Notes: a model not told the origin generated them from the sequence alone. Shown: positions 55,275-64,000, counted from the stretch's first letter. The stretch: 64,000 nt of DNA from an uncultured Verrucomicrobiota bacterium (GCA_903907925.1 CAIVQB010000092.1:1-64000); one strand, 5' to 3'. Numbers and translations: made by a program.

Positions 55275-55892
55275 TTACAAGAGTGCTGCGATCTGCGCCG
55301 AAGCACTCCGCTCGAGGGGATTCCCGTGCGCGAAGAGCGCGCGATCGAACCGTCGTTGAACCAATCCGCGCAACGACTGCCGCAGACGTGCCGGGTCGGT
55401 GCAATAGCGATCCGGCAGGATCTCCAGACCGCGTCCGGTGAGGTTCACCACGGCATCTCCGAACACCGCCAGTGACAACTCCGGACAAAACCACGCTGCC
55501 TCGCCGCCGGGCAGGGGAACGATCTCCCAACCGGTGATGGGGCAAACGGGTCGCGGACCGGATTCCCAGCGTTGAAGATATGGCAGATGGAGATTGGCGT
55601 CAGGTGAAGCCCATGCAGGAACCGGAAACAACGACTGCCATCGGACGAGATCGCGTTCGTGATTCTCGTTGGTCAGGACGAAGGCGGTCGGCGCACCGCG
55701 TGGGGGAAACCAATCCCAGATCGGCGCGGCCAATGGAATTGGATCGAACACGATTCCAGTATCGCCGATCCCCACCGCGTGCGAGGTCAATTCAACCTTG
55801 TGGGCCGGCGAATAGACCGACCAACGGAGGACGCCCGGGAACACCGTTTCGACCGAGGTGGCCACCGCTGATGAAACCGGTTCCACGGTCAT
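55275..55892 (-). CDS. metallo-beta-lactamase-fold-like protein, metal motif degenerate
   Basis: About 205 residues. Strand-turn segments resemble MBL-fold hydrolases (YSPAHKVELTSHAVGIGDTGIVFDPIP, AFVLTNENHERD, GEAAWFCPELSLAVFGDAVVN, RALFAHGNPL). The canonical HxHxDH is replaced by NENHERD, and the other ligands are partly gone, so it may not be a metal hydrolase. It starts at ATG 55892 inside the stop of the ferritin-like gene (ATGA) and ends 34 bp before the LolC/E gene. Confidence 0.65.
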   Translation of the reverse strand: MTVEPVSSAVATSVETVFPGVLRWSVYSPAHKVELTSHAVGIGDTGIVFDPIPLAAPIWDWFPPRGAPTAFVLTNENHERDLVRWQSLFPVPAWASPDANLHLPYLQRWESGPRPVCPITGWEIVPLPGGEAAWFCPELSLAVFGDAVVNLTGRGLEILPDRYCTDPARLRQSLRGLVQRRFDRALFAHGNPLERSASAQIAALL

Positions 55893-57349
55893 GCGGAAGC
55901 GGAGATGTCCTTTAAATCGGCACGAATGCTCTGGTAACTGGTCGAAAAGGCGAGCGCCGCCGGATCCGCGGTCACACCGTTGGCATCGCAATACTGTTGA
56001 TAGGTGGCGGGCCACCAGTTGTCGTGGCGGGTGAGCCCTTTCGCGCGCCACTCCTCCCAACCCATCAACACCTTGCTCCAGCAACGATCCCCATATGCTA
56101 CCGCCTCGTGGGCGCTGGGCATCTGGCTCACAAACCAGTCCCGGCCGACCCGCGCATGCAGAACTTCATCGGCCCAATCAAAATCCTGGAAGGTCGCGGC
56201 GAGCGGATTCTTCGAACGCACGCCGACCTCCCATTCATGACGCTTGCCGGTCCTGGGCATCAGACCCTGCTCAATGAAATAGAGAACGGCATGCCGCTCG
56301 ATCGGGGTCAGTTGGGTGTTCAGACCCAGCGACCAGGTGAAGTTGACCCGCACCTTCGACGGCCAGTCGACGCCGACCGCGGCGAATCCGACTTCGCCCA
56401 TCATCGCGTGACGCGCCTCGTCCCAGAGTTGGCGGGTCATGTCGCGGTAGTAGCCCCAGGGTTTGTCCGGGGTTTCGGCGAGAATGCTGGCCATCATCTC
56501 CGGCACATCGATTTCGCGAAGACGTTTGTAGAACATCATCATCACCTTCCCATCAAGCGGGAGCGTGGAGTCGTAGAGGAACACCTCGGCGTTGACCCCC
56601 ATATTGTACGGATCGGGAAACCGTTCATCGCGCCGGGGAATGCCGTCGAACTGGAACGGCTTGGCCGAATGCAACGGCGCAGGAATCGGCCCGGAAACCG
56701 GCGAGCAACCGTCCAAACCACCGGCCGCGCCGAGTGCCGCGCGCAACACCGCGAGCCCTGGCAGCGCCAACCGGCGATCCTCGGGCAACACGGTGCAACT
56801 CACGGCGCGGAGTCCGTAGGCGAGCATGTCGTCGAGATCGATTCGAGCAAACCGGATCAGTCGTCGGGTGGGTTGATCGGCCAGGAGATGGGCGTCGTCG
56901 TGGTGGCGATCCAGCGCATCGCGCACTGCCGGCAGGGCGACTTCGTACAGGCCGAGCAACAAGGAGGCGGTGGTCGGTGCGGCCAGGAGCTCGTCGAAAA
57001 ACCGTTCCAAGGCCGGATGCGGGACCTTTTCCAGGCCGAGTGGAGGTTCGCGCATTTCACCGACCCGCGAGCGCAACGCGGTCACCTGTTCGGCGCAGAG
57101 ATGCGCGTGATAGCTGAAGGCCATCTTCAATTCGTACACCGGTTCCGCGGTAATGTGGGTGATGAAGATTTGGTGAAGCCGGCGCAGGGCGTAGTGATGA
57201 ATCTTGAGACGGCGAACACTCTCCTCGACCGACAAGCCTGGACGGGCGGCTTCGGTGAATCCTCCGAGTCCGGCAAGAGGTGGCAGGCCCTGATGCGTGC
57301 GATAGGCGGCCAACCGGCCCTCGGTGGCGGCAGTGGAAGCGGCATTCAT
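55889..57349 (-). CDS. large ferritin-like (putative diiron) protein of unknown function
   Basis: 486 residues, mostly helical. Two ExxH motifs occur in the second half (LWDEARHAMMGEVGF, ~317, and WADEVLHARVGRDW, ~413). The first half has helices with Glu/His (VYELKMAFSYHAHLCAEQVTALRSRV). This is what a ferritin-like four-helix iron or diiron site would need, but the length is far above ferritin or rubrerythrin. I cannot assign a named family with certainty. It is coupled to the MBL-like gene by ATGA overlap and stands first in the unit that ends with the lol genes. Confidence 0.6.
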   Translation of the reverse strand: MNAASTAATEGRLAAYRTHQGLPPLAGLGGFTEAARPGLSVEESVRRLKIHHYALRRLHQIFITHITAEPVYELKMAFSYHAHLCAEQVTALRSRVGEMREPPLGLEKVPHPALERFFDELLAAPTTASLLLGLYEVALPAVRDALDRHHDDAHLLADQPTRRLIRFARIDLDDMLAYGLRAVSCTVLPEDRRLALPGLAVLRAALGAAGGLDGCSPVSGPIPAPLHSAKPFQFDGIPRRDERFPDPYNMGVNAEVFLYDSTLPLDGKVMMMFYKRLREIDVPEMMASILAETPDKPWGYYRDMTRQLWDEARHAMMGEVGFAAVGVDWPSKVRVNFTWSLGLNTQLTPIERHAVLYFIEQGLMPRTGKRHEWEVGVRSKNPLAATFQDFDWADEVLHARVGRDWFVSQMPSAHEAVAYGDRCWSKVLMGWEEWRAKGLTRHDNWWPATYQQYCDANGVTADPAALAFSTSYQSIRADLKDISASA

Positions 57350-57608
57350 GCGGCCTTGGTGGTAGCGTTTTCCAGCCGCGTCGACAAATCCGGAGGTGAC
57401 GTCTCTGCCCAGCTCAACGGTCGATCGTCGGAGTGGGAATGGATGGGGCTCCCCGAACCCCGTGAAAGCAGGACTCCGGCGCCACCCACGGAACGCGCCT
57501 TCCTCTTCAACTCTTCAACTCCTCAACAGTTCGACCTTCCGGCTCCTTCCGTGAAATCAGTGTCTCCCCCTCTTTCAATTCGCCGGCCGGCTCTTATCCT
57601 TGACCGAC

Positions 57609-59651
57609 ATGTCGGCGTTTGAACTCGTCTCCAACTATGCCCCGGCGGGCGACCAGCCCGGAGCCATCGTCCGGCTGACCGACGGACTGAAGCGCGGCGA
57701 GCCGCACCAGGTGCTGCTGGGCGTAACCGGTTCGGGGAAGACCTTCACCATCGCCAACGTCATCCGGAACGTGAACCGGCCGACGCTGGTGTTGTCCCAC
57801 AACAAGACCCTGGCTGCGCAGCTCTACGCCGAGTTCAAGGCCTTCTTCCCGCGCAACGCGGTCGAATACTTCGTCAGCTACTTCGATTTTTACCAGCCCG
57901 AGGCCTACATTCCCCGGACGGACACCTTCATCGAGAAGGACAGCAGCGTGAACGACGAGATCGAACGCCTGCGCCTCTCGACGATGAATTCGCTGTTGAG
58001 CCGGCGCGATGTGATCGTGGTGGCCAGCGTCTCCTGCATTTACGGCATCGGCAGCAAAGACGACTACGAGAGCATGGTGATCCCGCTCCGGGTCGGACAG
58101 GCCATCGCCCGCAACACACTCCTCGAAAAACTGGTGGCGCTGCAGTATGCGCGAAACGATTTCGATCTCACCCGCAGCAAATTCCGGGTGCGGGGCGATG
58201 TGGTGGAATTGCACCCGGCCTACACCGAGGACGCCCTGCGCATCGAGTTCTTCGGCGATGAAATCGAACGCTTCACGCGATTCGATCCTCTGACCGGCGA
58301 GGCCCTCGAATCGCTGCAGGCGGTGAACATTTTTCCGAGCAAGCAATTTGCCACGCCGCAGGAGAAGGTCAATCGGGCTCAGCTTTCCATTCGCGAGGAA
58401 CTCGGGAACCGGATCGCGGAATTCGAGCGTCAGGGCAAACTCCTCGAAGCGCAGCGGATCAAGATGCGGACGGAGTACGATCTGGAGCAGCTTCAGGAAT
58501 TGGGATTCTGCTCCGGCATCGAGAATTATTCCCGGCACATCGCCGCGCGGCCGGCGGGGTCGCGACCCGGGGTGTTGATCGACTTTTTCCCCGACGATTT
58601 CCTGATGGTGATCGATGAATCGCACGCCACGTTGCCGCAGATCGGCGGCATGCACGCCGGCGACCTGGCCCGAAAAGGCGTTCTCGTGGAACACGGATTC
58701 CGCCTGCCCAGCGCGTTGGATAACCGGCCTTTGAGTTTCGCGGAGTTTCGCGAGCTGACCGGCCAGGGCATCTACGTGAGCGCGACACCGGGGCCGACGG
58801 AAATGGAATGGGCCGGATCACGGAATGTGGCCGAACAGATTGTCCGCCCGACCGGACTGGTCGATCCGACGGTTGTCCTGCGCCCGTTGACCGGGCAGAT
58901 CGACGATTTGCTGAACGAATGCCGGGACCGGGTGGATCATGGCCAACGGGTGCTGGTGACCACCCTCACCAAGCGCACCGCGGAGGAACTCACCGACTAC
59001 CTGCGCGATCTTGGGGTGAACGTTCGCTATCTCCACAGCGAGATCGACGCCATCGAACGGGTGGAAATCCTCAGGGCCCTGCGCAAGGGCGATTGCGACG
59101 TGCTGGTCGGCATCAATCTGTTGCGGGAAGGTCTCGATCTGCCCGAAGTCTCGCTGGTGGCCATCCTGGATGCCGACAAGGAGGGCTATCTCCGCAGCGC
59201 CACCAGCCTGATTCAGACGGCGGGCCGGGCCGCACGACATTTGGACGGAAAGGTGATCCTCTATTGCGATGTCCGGACCCAGAGCATCCAGAAATTCCTC
59301 GCGGTCACCGAATACCGTCGCGGCCGCCAGCTCGCCTACAACGCCGCGAACGGGATCGTTCCGCGCAGCGTCACCCGTGGGATTGAAGAGGGGTTGAGCA
59401 GTTCGCCCGCGGGTCGGGCAGCCGTTTCCGGTGCGTTGCGTGAGACGATGGAGCAGTTCGACGTCACGGAAACCTTGCGGGAATTGGAGTCGGAGATGAT
59501 CGAAGCCGCCCAGGCATTGCAGTTTGAAAAGGCAGCATTGTTGCGCGATCAAATCCGCGAATTAAAGGTGCGGACGGGGATCGCGGGGCCTGAGCTTTCC
59601 AAGAAGCCCGGAAGCGGCGGCCGCCGCGCGGGACGCGCGCGCCGACGGTGA
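57609..59651 (+). CDS. uvrB: UvrABC excision nuclease subunit B
   Basis: Damage-verifying helicase-like subunit of nucleotide excision repair. 680 residues with FELVSNYAPAGDQPGAI, Walker A LLGVTGSGKTFT, the beta-hairpin YFVSYFDFYQPEAYIPRTDTFIEKD, DEXX-type MVIDESHATLPQ, VLVTTLTKRTAEELTDYL, INLLREGLDLPEVSLVAILDADKEG and a C-terminal UVR motif (MIEAAQALQFEKAALLRDQI). A Gly/Arg-rich tail ends it. Start at ATG 57609; TTG 57600 is less likely. uvrA and uvrC are not near. Confidence 0.96.
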   Translation: MSAFELVSNYAPAGDQPGAIVRLTDGLKRGEPHQVLLGVTGSGKTFTIANVIRNVNRPTLVLSHNKTLAAQLYAEFKAFFPRNAVEYFVSYFDFYQPEAYIPRTDTFIEKDSSVNDEIERLRLSTMNSLLSRRDVIVVASVSCIYGIGSKDDYESMVIPLRVGQAIARNTLLEKLVALQYARNDFDLTRSKFRVRGDVVELHPAYTEDALRIEFFGDEIERFTRFDPLTGEALESLQAVNIFPSKQFATPQEKVNRAQLSIREELGNRIAEFERQGKLLEAQRIKMRTEYDLEQLQELGFCSGIENYSRHIAARPAGSRPGVLIDFFPDDFLMVIDESHATLPQIGGMHAGDLARKGVLVEHGFRLPSALDNRPLSFAEFRELTGQGIYVSATPGPTEMEWAGSRNVAEQIVRPTGLVDPTVVLRPLTGQIDDLLNECRDRVDHGQRVLVTTLTKRTAEELTDYLRDLGVNVRYLHSEIDAIERVEILRALRKGDCDVLVGINLLREGLDLPEVSLVAILDADKEGYLRSATSLIQTAGRAARHLDGKVILYCDVRTQSIQKFLAVTEYRRGRQLAYNAANGIVPRSVTRGIEEGLSSSPAGRAAVSGALRETMEQFDVTETLRELESEMIEAAQALQFEKAALLRDQIRELKVRTGIAGPELSKKPGSGGRRAGRARRR

Positions 59652-60076
59652 GTGGACGTTTGGGAGCGCCGATTCGCGTTGAAGGGCCCGGTTCCACCCG
59701 GGCCCCAATCAATCGCGAACCCCGCGTAAGGATTTCCAGGGCCTGTGACTGGAAGCCCACAGCGTCCGAGACAACAGCCCCGGACTTCAGGCCGGGGTAT
59801 GATGGGAAGGATGAGGTGAGTCCCGCCAGGGACAAAAGATTCTGTCGCCCCCAACGGGACTGGAATCGACCGATGAGCCGGTAACCCAGGCGTGAACGCC
59901 TGGGCTATTTTCAGCGGTGCGAAACCATCGTGAGTTTACTCTCGAGATCGGCAAAACGGTGACGAGGGCCTCAAATTCCAATCGGATTATGGAGATCCAT
60001 TTGGACGCCCGGCTCGCGATCGATTGGGGCGCGGGTGGAACCTCGCCCTCCAAATCGGCATGTCCGCTTTTGCCTC
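59652..60076. repeat. gene-free region with palindromic repeats
   Basis: About 425 bp without a supportable gene. Two clear palindromes are CCCCGG/CCGGGG (59778-59797), and CCCAGGCGT GA ACGCCTGGG (59885-59904), a perfect 9-bp stem with a 2-nt loop. The phrases 'agccccggacttcaggccggggta' and 'cccaggcgtgaacgcctgggcta' look like dispersed intergenic units. They may end uvrB and LysR transcripts, which converge here. Confidence 0.6.
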
Positions 60077-60958
60077 TTACGGCGCTTCTTTGAGGAGCTG
60101 GATGAATTGCTTCATCGCGGGGGAGAGGGCCTTGTTCTTCTTGTAGATCACCGCCAGGGGGCGGCCAATGTCGGCGTCGGCGATGGGGATGGCGGTGAGG
60201 GTTAGTTTCGCCACTTCGCCGGCGACGGTTCCGTCGGGCACGATGCTCACGCCGGCCTCGATCTCCACCGCGCGTTTCACCGTCTCGATGTTGTCGAATT
60301 CCATCACCACCTTGATCGTGATGCCGGCATCGCGGAGGACCTTGTCCACCGCTTTACGGGTGGGAATGTCGGGCTCGAATCCGATGAATCGTTGGCCATC
60401 CAGTTGGGCGAGTTTCACCGTCTTGCCGCGCGCCAACGGGTGTTTCGGGTGGCAGATGAGCACCATCTTTTCCTCGCGGAGATGGACCATTTCCAACCGG
60501 GTGTCCTTGTTGGGATAGGCCACCAGGCCGAGATCCACGACATTGCCGAGGACGTCGTCATACACTTGGTTCGCCCGCTGGTATTCCACGTGAACGTTCA
60601 CCGTGGGATAGGCCTTGAGGAAGCGCTTGAGGTAGGGGGGAAGGTCATGCAGCCCGATACTGTAGATCGTCGCCACGCGGATGGTGCCGCTGATGATGTC
60701 CTTCACCTCCTGCAGCCGGTGCAGCAGTGAATCGTAGGTCGAAACCATCTGCCGGCTGTGTTCGTAGAGCAGTTCGCCCTCGCGGGTGAGGCGGAACTTC
60801 TTCTTGCTGCGCTCGATCAACAGCGACTTCAACTGCCGTTCCAGCGAGCTGATTTGCTGGCTCACGGCGCTTTGGGTCACGCCATTGATTTGGGCCGCCC
60901 GGGTGAAACTTTCCGTCTCGACCAGGTCGCAGAAGATTTTGAAGCTCTGAATCTGCAT
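60077..60958 (-). CDS. LysR family transcriptional regulator
   Basis: 293 residues: winged helix-turn-helix (MQIQSFKIFCDLVETESFTRAAQINGVTQSAVSQQISSLERQLKSLLIER) and a periplasmic-binding-like effector domain (GTIRVATIYSIGLHDLPPYLKRFLKAYPTVNVHVEY to the end). The region GLVAYPNKDTRLEMVHL resembles CysB/CbbR-like members. LysR genes usually control a divergent neighbour; here that would be the pseudouridine synthase at 61120, across 160 bp, which is an unusual target. The effector is unknown. Confidence 0.9.
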   Translation of the reverse strand: MQIQSFKIFCDLVETESFTRAAQINGVTQSAVSQQISSLERQLKSLLIERSKKKFRLTREGELLYEHSRQMVSTYDSLLHRLQEVKDIISGTIRVATIYSIGLHDLPPYLKRFLKAYPTVNVHVEYQRANQVYDDVLGNVVDLGLVAYPNKDTRLEMVHLREEKMVLICHPKHPLARGKTVKLAQLDGQRFIGFEPDIPTRKAVDKVLRDAGITIKVVMEFDNIETVKRAVEIEAGVSIVPDGTVAGEVAKLTLTAIPIADADIGRPLAVIYKKNKALSPAMKQFIQLLKEAP

Positions 60959-61119
60959 GCCGCCAGCGAATCAGGTTTTTTTGGGTTCTGCACCAGAATA
61001 AGCGGGGCTCACTTTGAGGGGCCAAATGATTGTGCTGATAAGTCCTCAAGCAATTCGGATTCCGCGGATCCGGTCAGCAAACGGTGTCTTTGGGCGGTGT
61101 TTCATGATTTACTCGGCCC

Positions 61120-61959
61120 GTGGCCAAACCCACCCAGATTGAACTGTCCGACGGCACGCGGATCCCGATTCTGTACGAGGATCGCGTGGTGATGGCTCTC
61201 GACAAGCCAGTGGGCTGGATCCTGGGCCCGGACGATTGGGAACACACCGCCCGGAACCTGCCCCTGGCCCTGCAATCGTCCATCCAGGCCGGAGATTTCT
61301 GGGCCCGGTCCCGGAATCTGCGCTTCCTCAAACACGTGCACCGGCTGGACGCCGGCACCTCGGGAATCCTCCTTTGCTCCAAGAGCATTGGCGCGATGGA
61401 GCCCTTGTCCCGGCTTTTCGCCGATCGTCGGATCAGCAAGACCTACCTGGCGGTGACCGATGGCATCCCCCGGAAAATGGAGTGGGCCTGCGATGACGCT
61501 CTCGGGCCGGATCCGCGCGAACCGGGACGGCATTGGCTCGATCCGAAGGCCGGCAAGGACGCCCACACCGATTTCAAGGTGCTGGAAAAGCGCCAATACA
61601 CTGCCCTAGTCGAGGCGCATCCGTTGACCGGGCGGACCCATCAGATCCGGCTTCACCTGCTGGCTGTGACCACTCCCGTGCAGGGGGATGAACTCTACGG
61701 AACGCCCCATCCTGACGGCCTGGCACTGCGGTCGGTCGGGTTGGAGTACAAGGATCCGTTCACCGGAAAACCGGTTCGGATTCGCGCTCCGGTCGTGGAG
61801 TTTTGCCGACGATACGGTTTCGCGGTTCCGGCCGCGTTTGCGCCAAGACCCAGCGGTGCCCCGCGCGCGGGCGAAGCCAATCCGAAGGCGGCCGGTGCGA
61901 AGCCGACGAAATCGGCTCCAGCGTCCGGTGTTGTTCCGAAACCTCCGGCAGGCAGCTAA
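61120..61959 (+). CDS. RluA-family pseudouridine synthase
   Basis: 279 residues with the catalytic motif LKHVHRLDAGTSGILLCSKS (Asp), RRISKTYLAVTDG and PLTGRTHQIRLHLLAVTTPVQGDELYG. No S4 RNA-binding domain precedes the core. The last ~45 residues are Ala/Pro/Lys-rich and disordered. Target RNA (tRNA or 23S rRNA) is not determinable. The start is GTG 61120. Its stop overlaps the convergent membrane-protein gene by 4 bp. Confidence 0.88.
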   Translation: MAKPTQIELSDGTRIPILYEDRVVMALDKPVGWILGPDDWEHTARNLPLALQSSIQAGDFWARSRNLRFLKHVHRLDAGTSGILLCSKSIGAMEPLSRLFADRRISKTYLAVTDGIPRKMEWACDDALGPDPREPGRHWLDPKAGKDAHTDFKVLEKRQYTALVEAHPLTGRTHQIRLHLLAVTTPVQGDELYGTPHPDGLALRSVGLEYKDPFTGKPVRIRAPVVEFCRRYGFAVPAAFAPRPSGAPRAGEANPKAAGAKPTKSAPASGVVPKPPAGS

Positions 61960-62732
61960 CCCTTCGCGGGTTTCTCTGGCTTGGCGGGTGCCGGGTGGAA
62001 CAGTTCGTCGTTCTTCAATCCGGTCAATTGCTCCAGGCCTTTGATCAATCGGAACAGGGCGAAGAGCATCACCACCATCATCGGCAGCGTGACGATCGGC
62101 CATTCGATCCAGTGGAGGCGTCCGATCTGGGCGGTTTGTTCGGAGGTTCCCGGCGGCGCGACCACGATCCAGCGGGCGAGGAAGAAATTGATCACGCCGC
62201 TGGCAAAGAAGGTGGCGGCCATCACCCAAGACGCCCAGAGCAGGAGGGCGTCGAAGCCGGGCACCGTGTTGCGCGCCTTGAGGGCTTCGCCGATCCGATG
62301 GGTGTCGAGCACCTGATCGTTGTAGAGCAGGGCTTTCACCAACGGTTGACGGGTCTTGAGGGTCATCGGAATGGCCAGACCGAGTACCATCGGAATCGCG
62401 GCGGCCTTGGCGGCGAACCAGAAGTTGTCGAGCTTGAGCAACCCCAGTCCGCCGGTGACCAGTGTTCCCACCAATCCGATGATGGAGAACACATTCCAGG
62501 TCTTGCGCTTCAGCAGATCGTAGATGCCGTAGACCAACGGAATGCTGAGGGCCACCACCAGGCCCCAAGCCGGCCCGAGCCGGGATTCCTTGCTGAGTTG
62601 GGTGAGGACGATGCCGGGCAGCACGGCATTGCAGGCAAGGTTGAACCAGACGTTCTCCTGGGCCGGACGGGGCGGGGGAAGAGTGCCGGGTGGGGTCGGT
62701 TGGGGAATGGCGGGGCTTGCTTCGTGATTCAT
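61956..62732 (-). CDS. VC0807-type multi-pass membrane protein
   Basis: About 258 residues with five or six membrane helices (NAVLPGIVLTQLS, WGLVVALSIPLVYGIYDLLKRKTWNVFSIIGLVGTLVTGGLGLL, WASWVMAATFFASGVINFFLARW). The segment around IPLVYGIYDLLKRKTWNVFSIIG matches a widespread family annotated as VC0807. Function unknown. Both ends are Pro-rich. Start at ATG 62732, ten codons inside the track ORF. Confidence 0.7.
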   Translation of the reverse strand: MNHEASPAIPQPTPPGTLPPPRPAQENVWFNLACNAVLPGIVLTQLSKESRLGPAWGLVVALSIPLVYGIYDLLKRKTWNVFSIIGLVGTLVTGGLGLLKLDNFWFAAKAAAIPMVLGLAIPMTLKTRQPLVKALLYNDQVLDTHRIGEALKARNTVPGFDALLLWASWVMAATFFASGVINFFLARWIVVAPPGTSEQTAQIGRLHWIEWPIVTLPMMVVMLFALFRLIKGLEQLTGLKNDELFHPAPAKPEKPAKG

Positions 62733-62840
62733 CGGTTCCAAGACTCCCCGCAGGCTTTGCAAGAAGACCCTTCAGTTCAATCCCTTTCCCCAGCGGAATC
62801 AGAAACCGCCGCAGTGGTCGGTGCGATTTCGCCCTACCGG

Positions 62841-63062
62841 ATGCTGGCCTGGCTGTGGTGCCTAGTGACGCCGGGCGCGGTGTTTTTGATGATTCAGAAT
62901 TCCGATTGGCGTCGGGAAGTGGGCTGGAAAGCGATGCTGCAATCGGTCCGGATCGAGCAATGGGTGGGGTTGGCGCTGGTATTGGTGCACGGATGGTTCA
63001 TCGTTCAAGCGCTGCGGAATCGGCAACAATCCGGGCCGGAAACCCGCTTGCCAACGGCCTGA
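62841..63062 (+). CDS. small two-helix membrane protein, hypothetical
   Basis: 73 residues with two membrane helices (LAWLWCLVTPGAVFLMI and WVGLALVLVHGWFIVQAL) and little else; hidden at the end of a long shadow ORF in the track (61803-63062). ATG 62841 or GTG 62814 may start it. It lies between the divergent VC0807-type gene and the zinc-ribbon gene, 41 bp before the latter. No family recognised. Confidence 0.55.
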   Translation: MLAWLWCLVTPGAVFLMIQNSDWRREVGWKAMLQSVRIEQWVGLALVLVHGWFIVQALRNRQQSGPETRLPTA

Positions 63063-63103
63063 TGCCGTCGGAGTGTCGTAGAAGTTCAATAGGTTACCTC
63101 CCC

Positions 63104-63349
63104 ATGCCCCTTTACGAATACGAGCTCTGCGACGGCAACTGCGCGGCCTGCGGGGGGCGCTTCACTCTTCGACGACCGTTGAGCGCGCCGGAAATCTCGG
63201 CGTGCCCGGCTTGCAAGAAGCCGATCCGCAAGCTGATTTCCGGGTTCAACACCCCGTCCATCACCAAGCCGTTGTCGATCAGCGACGCCAAGAAGGCCGG
63301 CTTCGCTGTGCTCAAACGAGTCAACAAGGGCGAATACGAAGCGATGTGA
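63104..63349 (+). CDS. FmdB-like zinc-ribbon protein
   Basis: 81 residues. MPLYEYEL at the N-terminus is the hallmark of FmdB/CxxC_CxxC_SSSS regulatory proteins, followed by the zinc ribbon CAACGGRFTLRRPLSAPEISACPACKKPI. The C-terminal half (KKAGFAVLKRVNKGEYEAM) is basic and helical. Proteins of this type are proposed regulators, with little experimental support. An extra Cys (LCDGNC) precedes the ribbon. Confidence 0.85.
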   Translation: MPLYEYELCDGNCAACGGRFTLRRPLSAPEISACPACKKPIRKLISGFNTPSITKPLSISDAKKAGFAVLKRVNKGEYEAM

Positions 63350-63440
63350 TTCTGCGTTTCGCTGACTTGGGTGGGTAGGCCGCCCGGAAGCGTGTTTCCC
63401 GCTGGCTAATCGGTCCGGTCCTGCCATTAGTTTCAGGAAC

Positions 63441-64000
63441 ATGAACTCCCTGGCGACGATTCAGGAGGCTGCGTCTCAAACGGCGACCCGAATGCGTTGG
63501 CTGCGCGGATGGGCCGGGCTGTGGAAGGGGTTCATCGTCGGGGCGGCGATGTACACGCTGGCGCTCGCGGTTTGGAAGCTTCTGCCGGTGCCGTACTATA
63601 CCGTTAGTCTCGCCGGGGTCATCGCGTTGCTGTGCCTGCCGGTCGGGTTCCTCGTCGGATTCCACCGCAAGATGACCCTCGGCGAGGCCGCGCGGTGGTT
63701 GGATCAAAAACGCGGCTTGAAGGAGCGCCTTTCCACCGCCCTGGAACTCGGAGCCTCTCCCGCAGCGGCGGATTCGGATCAATCCCGCTGGCACCAATTG
63801 GTGTTGGCCGACGCCGAGATGGCCGCCAGCGGTGTCGATCCCAAGGCCCTGCTGCCCCTCCGGTTGCCCGGGGTTTCGCGCTGGGTCGCGGGTGTTTTGG
63901 CGGTGACGGCCACGCTGGGTTTTCTGCCGGAATTTCGAAGTCAGGCCCATGTCCAGGCCAGGAAACAGGCCGAAGTCATTAAGGAAGTGGGTGCCCAGTT
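63441..64000 (+). CDS. membrane protein, 5' part only (runs off the window)
   Basis: Not in the ORF track because no stop occurs before the window end. ATG 63441 opens a frame of more than 186 codons: two membrane helices (GFIVGAAMYTLALAVWKLLP, VSLAGVIALLCLPVGFLVGF), then MTLGEAARWLDQKRGLKERLSTALELG, and a third helix (SRWVAGVLAVTATLGFLP). The 'LDxxxGLKERLSTALEL' segment is common in the large DUF4175-like/von Willebrand-associated membrane proteins of this phylum. Function unknown; the C-terminal part must be read downstream. Confidence 0.75.
   Translation, partial: MNSLATIQEAASQTATRMRWLRGWAGLWKGFIVGAAMYTLALAVWKLLPVPYYTVSLAGVIALLCLPVGFLVGFHRKMTLGEAARWLDQKRGLKERLSTALELGASPAAADSDQSRWHQLVLADAEMAASGVDPKALLPLRLPGVSRWVAGVLAVTATLGFLPEFRSQAHVQARKQAEVIKEVGAQ

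Noticed and set aside
55997-57622. 541-residue plus-strand ORF
   Set aside because: Antisense of the ferritin-like gene; the minus strand has coherent helices, ExxH motifs and ATGA coupling.

Overview
The window reads as a chromosomal segment of a GC-rich member of the Verrucomicrobiota, probably close to the Pedosphaera/Limisphaerales group. This is inferred from three things: a PEP-CTERM protein, a secreted protein ending in the 'YVVEASPDLVQW' type C-terminal domain common in that group, and many short palindromic intergenic repeats. About 60 protein genes are tightly packed on both strands. Many neighbours overlap by ATGA or GTGA, and clear Shine-Dalgarno sites are scarce. I see no rRNA, tRNA or CRISPR array.

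Bases 1-3400 are a decayed accessory region. They hold a partial or frameshifted gene, a PEP-CTERM protein, the 3' end of a DUF932 gene cut at an IS66 terminus, an IS66 transposase tail fused in frame to a truncated beta-propeller gene, and a vanadium-haloperoxidase-like gene that has lost its N-terminal domain. From 3420 the housekeeping chromosome starts: an M50 protease, then ilvB behind what looks like a complete Leu/Val transcription attenuator (leader peptide, competing hairpins, intrinsic terminator).

6.5-17 kb carries a MnmC-like methyltransferase, a UxaC-like protein, a PhyH oxygenase, the run dapA-dapB-folK plus two related mini membrane proteins, a LAB_N/zinc-ribbon protein, a PQQ-type propeller and GTP-dependent PEP carboxykinase. 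17-27 kb holds a receiver fused to a degenerate kinase, two tandem HGSNAT-like membrane acyltransferases joined to an iron-type ABC binding protein and ATPase without a permease, a sigma-70 factor with a long basic N-terminal tail, and glnS. 27-38 kb holds an HpnI-like glycosyltransferase, purN, mqnD (futalosine menaquinone route), an Imm32-like orphan, PPK2, an EamA transporter, an Ada fusion protein, hisN, an ABM protein, an O-antigen ligase-like protein and holB.

38-64 kb holds a TPR-like protein, infC with a TTG start, an Hsp70 next to a B12/radical SAM protein, a DHH phosphoesterase, a HAD protein with an altered nucleophile, pyrC, gltB, a tandem-ACT protein and a lolD-lolC/E pair. The lol genes lie behind a ferritin-like/MBL-like gene pair of unknown role. 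uvrB, a LysR regulator, an RluA-type pseudouridine synthase, small membrane and zinc-ribbon proteins and the 5' end of a further membrane protein complete the window.

Together the genes cover amino-acid (Ile/Leu/Val, Lys, His, Glu), folate, purine, pyrimidine and menaquinone synthesis, gluconeogenesis, envelope assembly and DNA repair. The most interesting items are the ilvB attenuator, the IS66-associated chimera, the ferritin-like/MBL-like pair upstream of Lol, and several families of cruciform-forming intergenic repeats.
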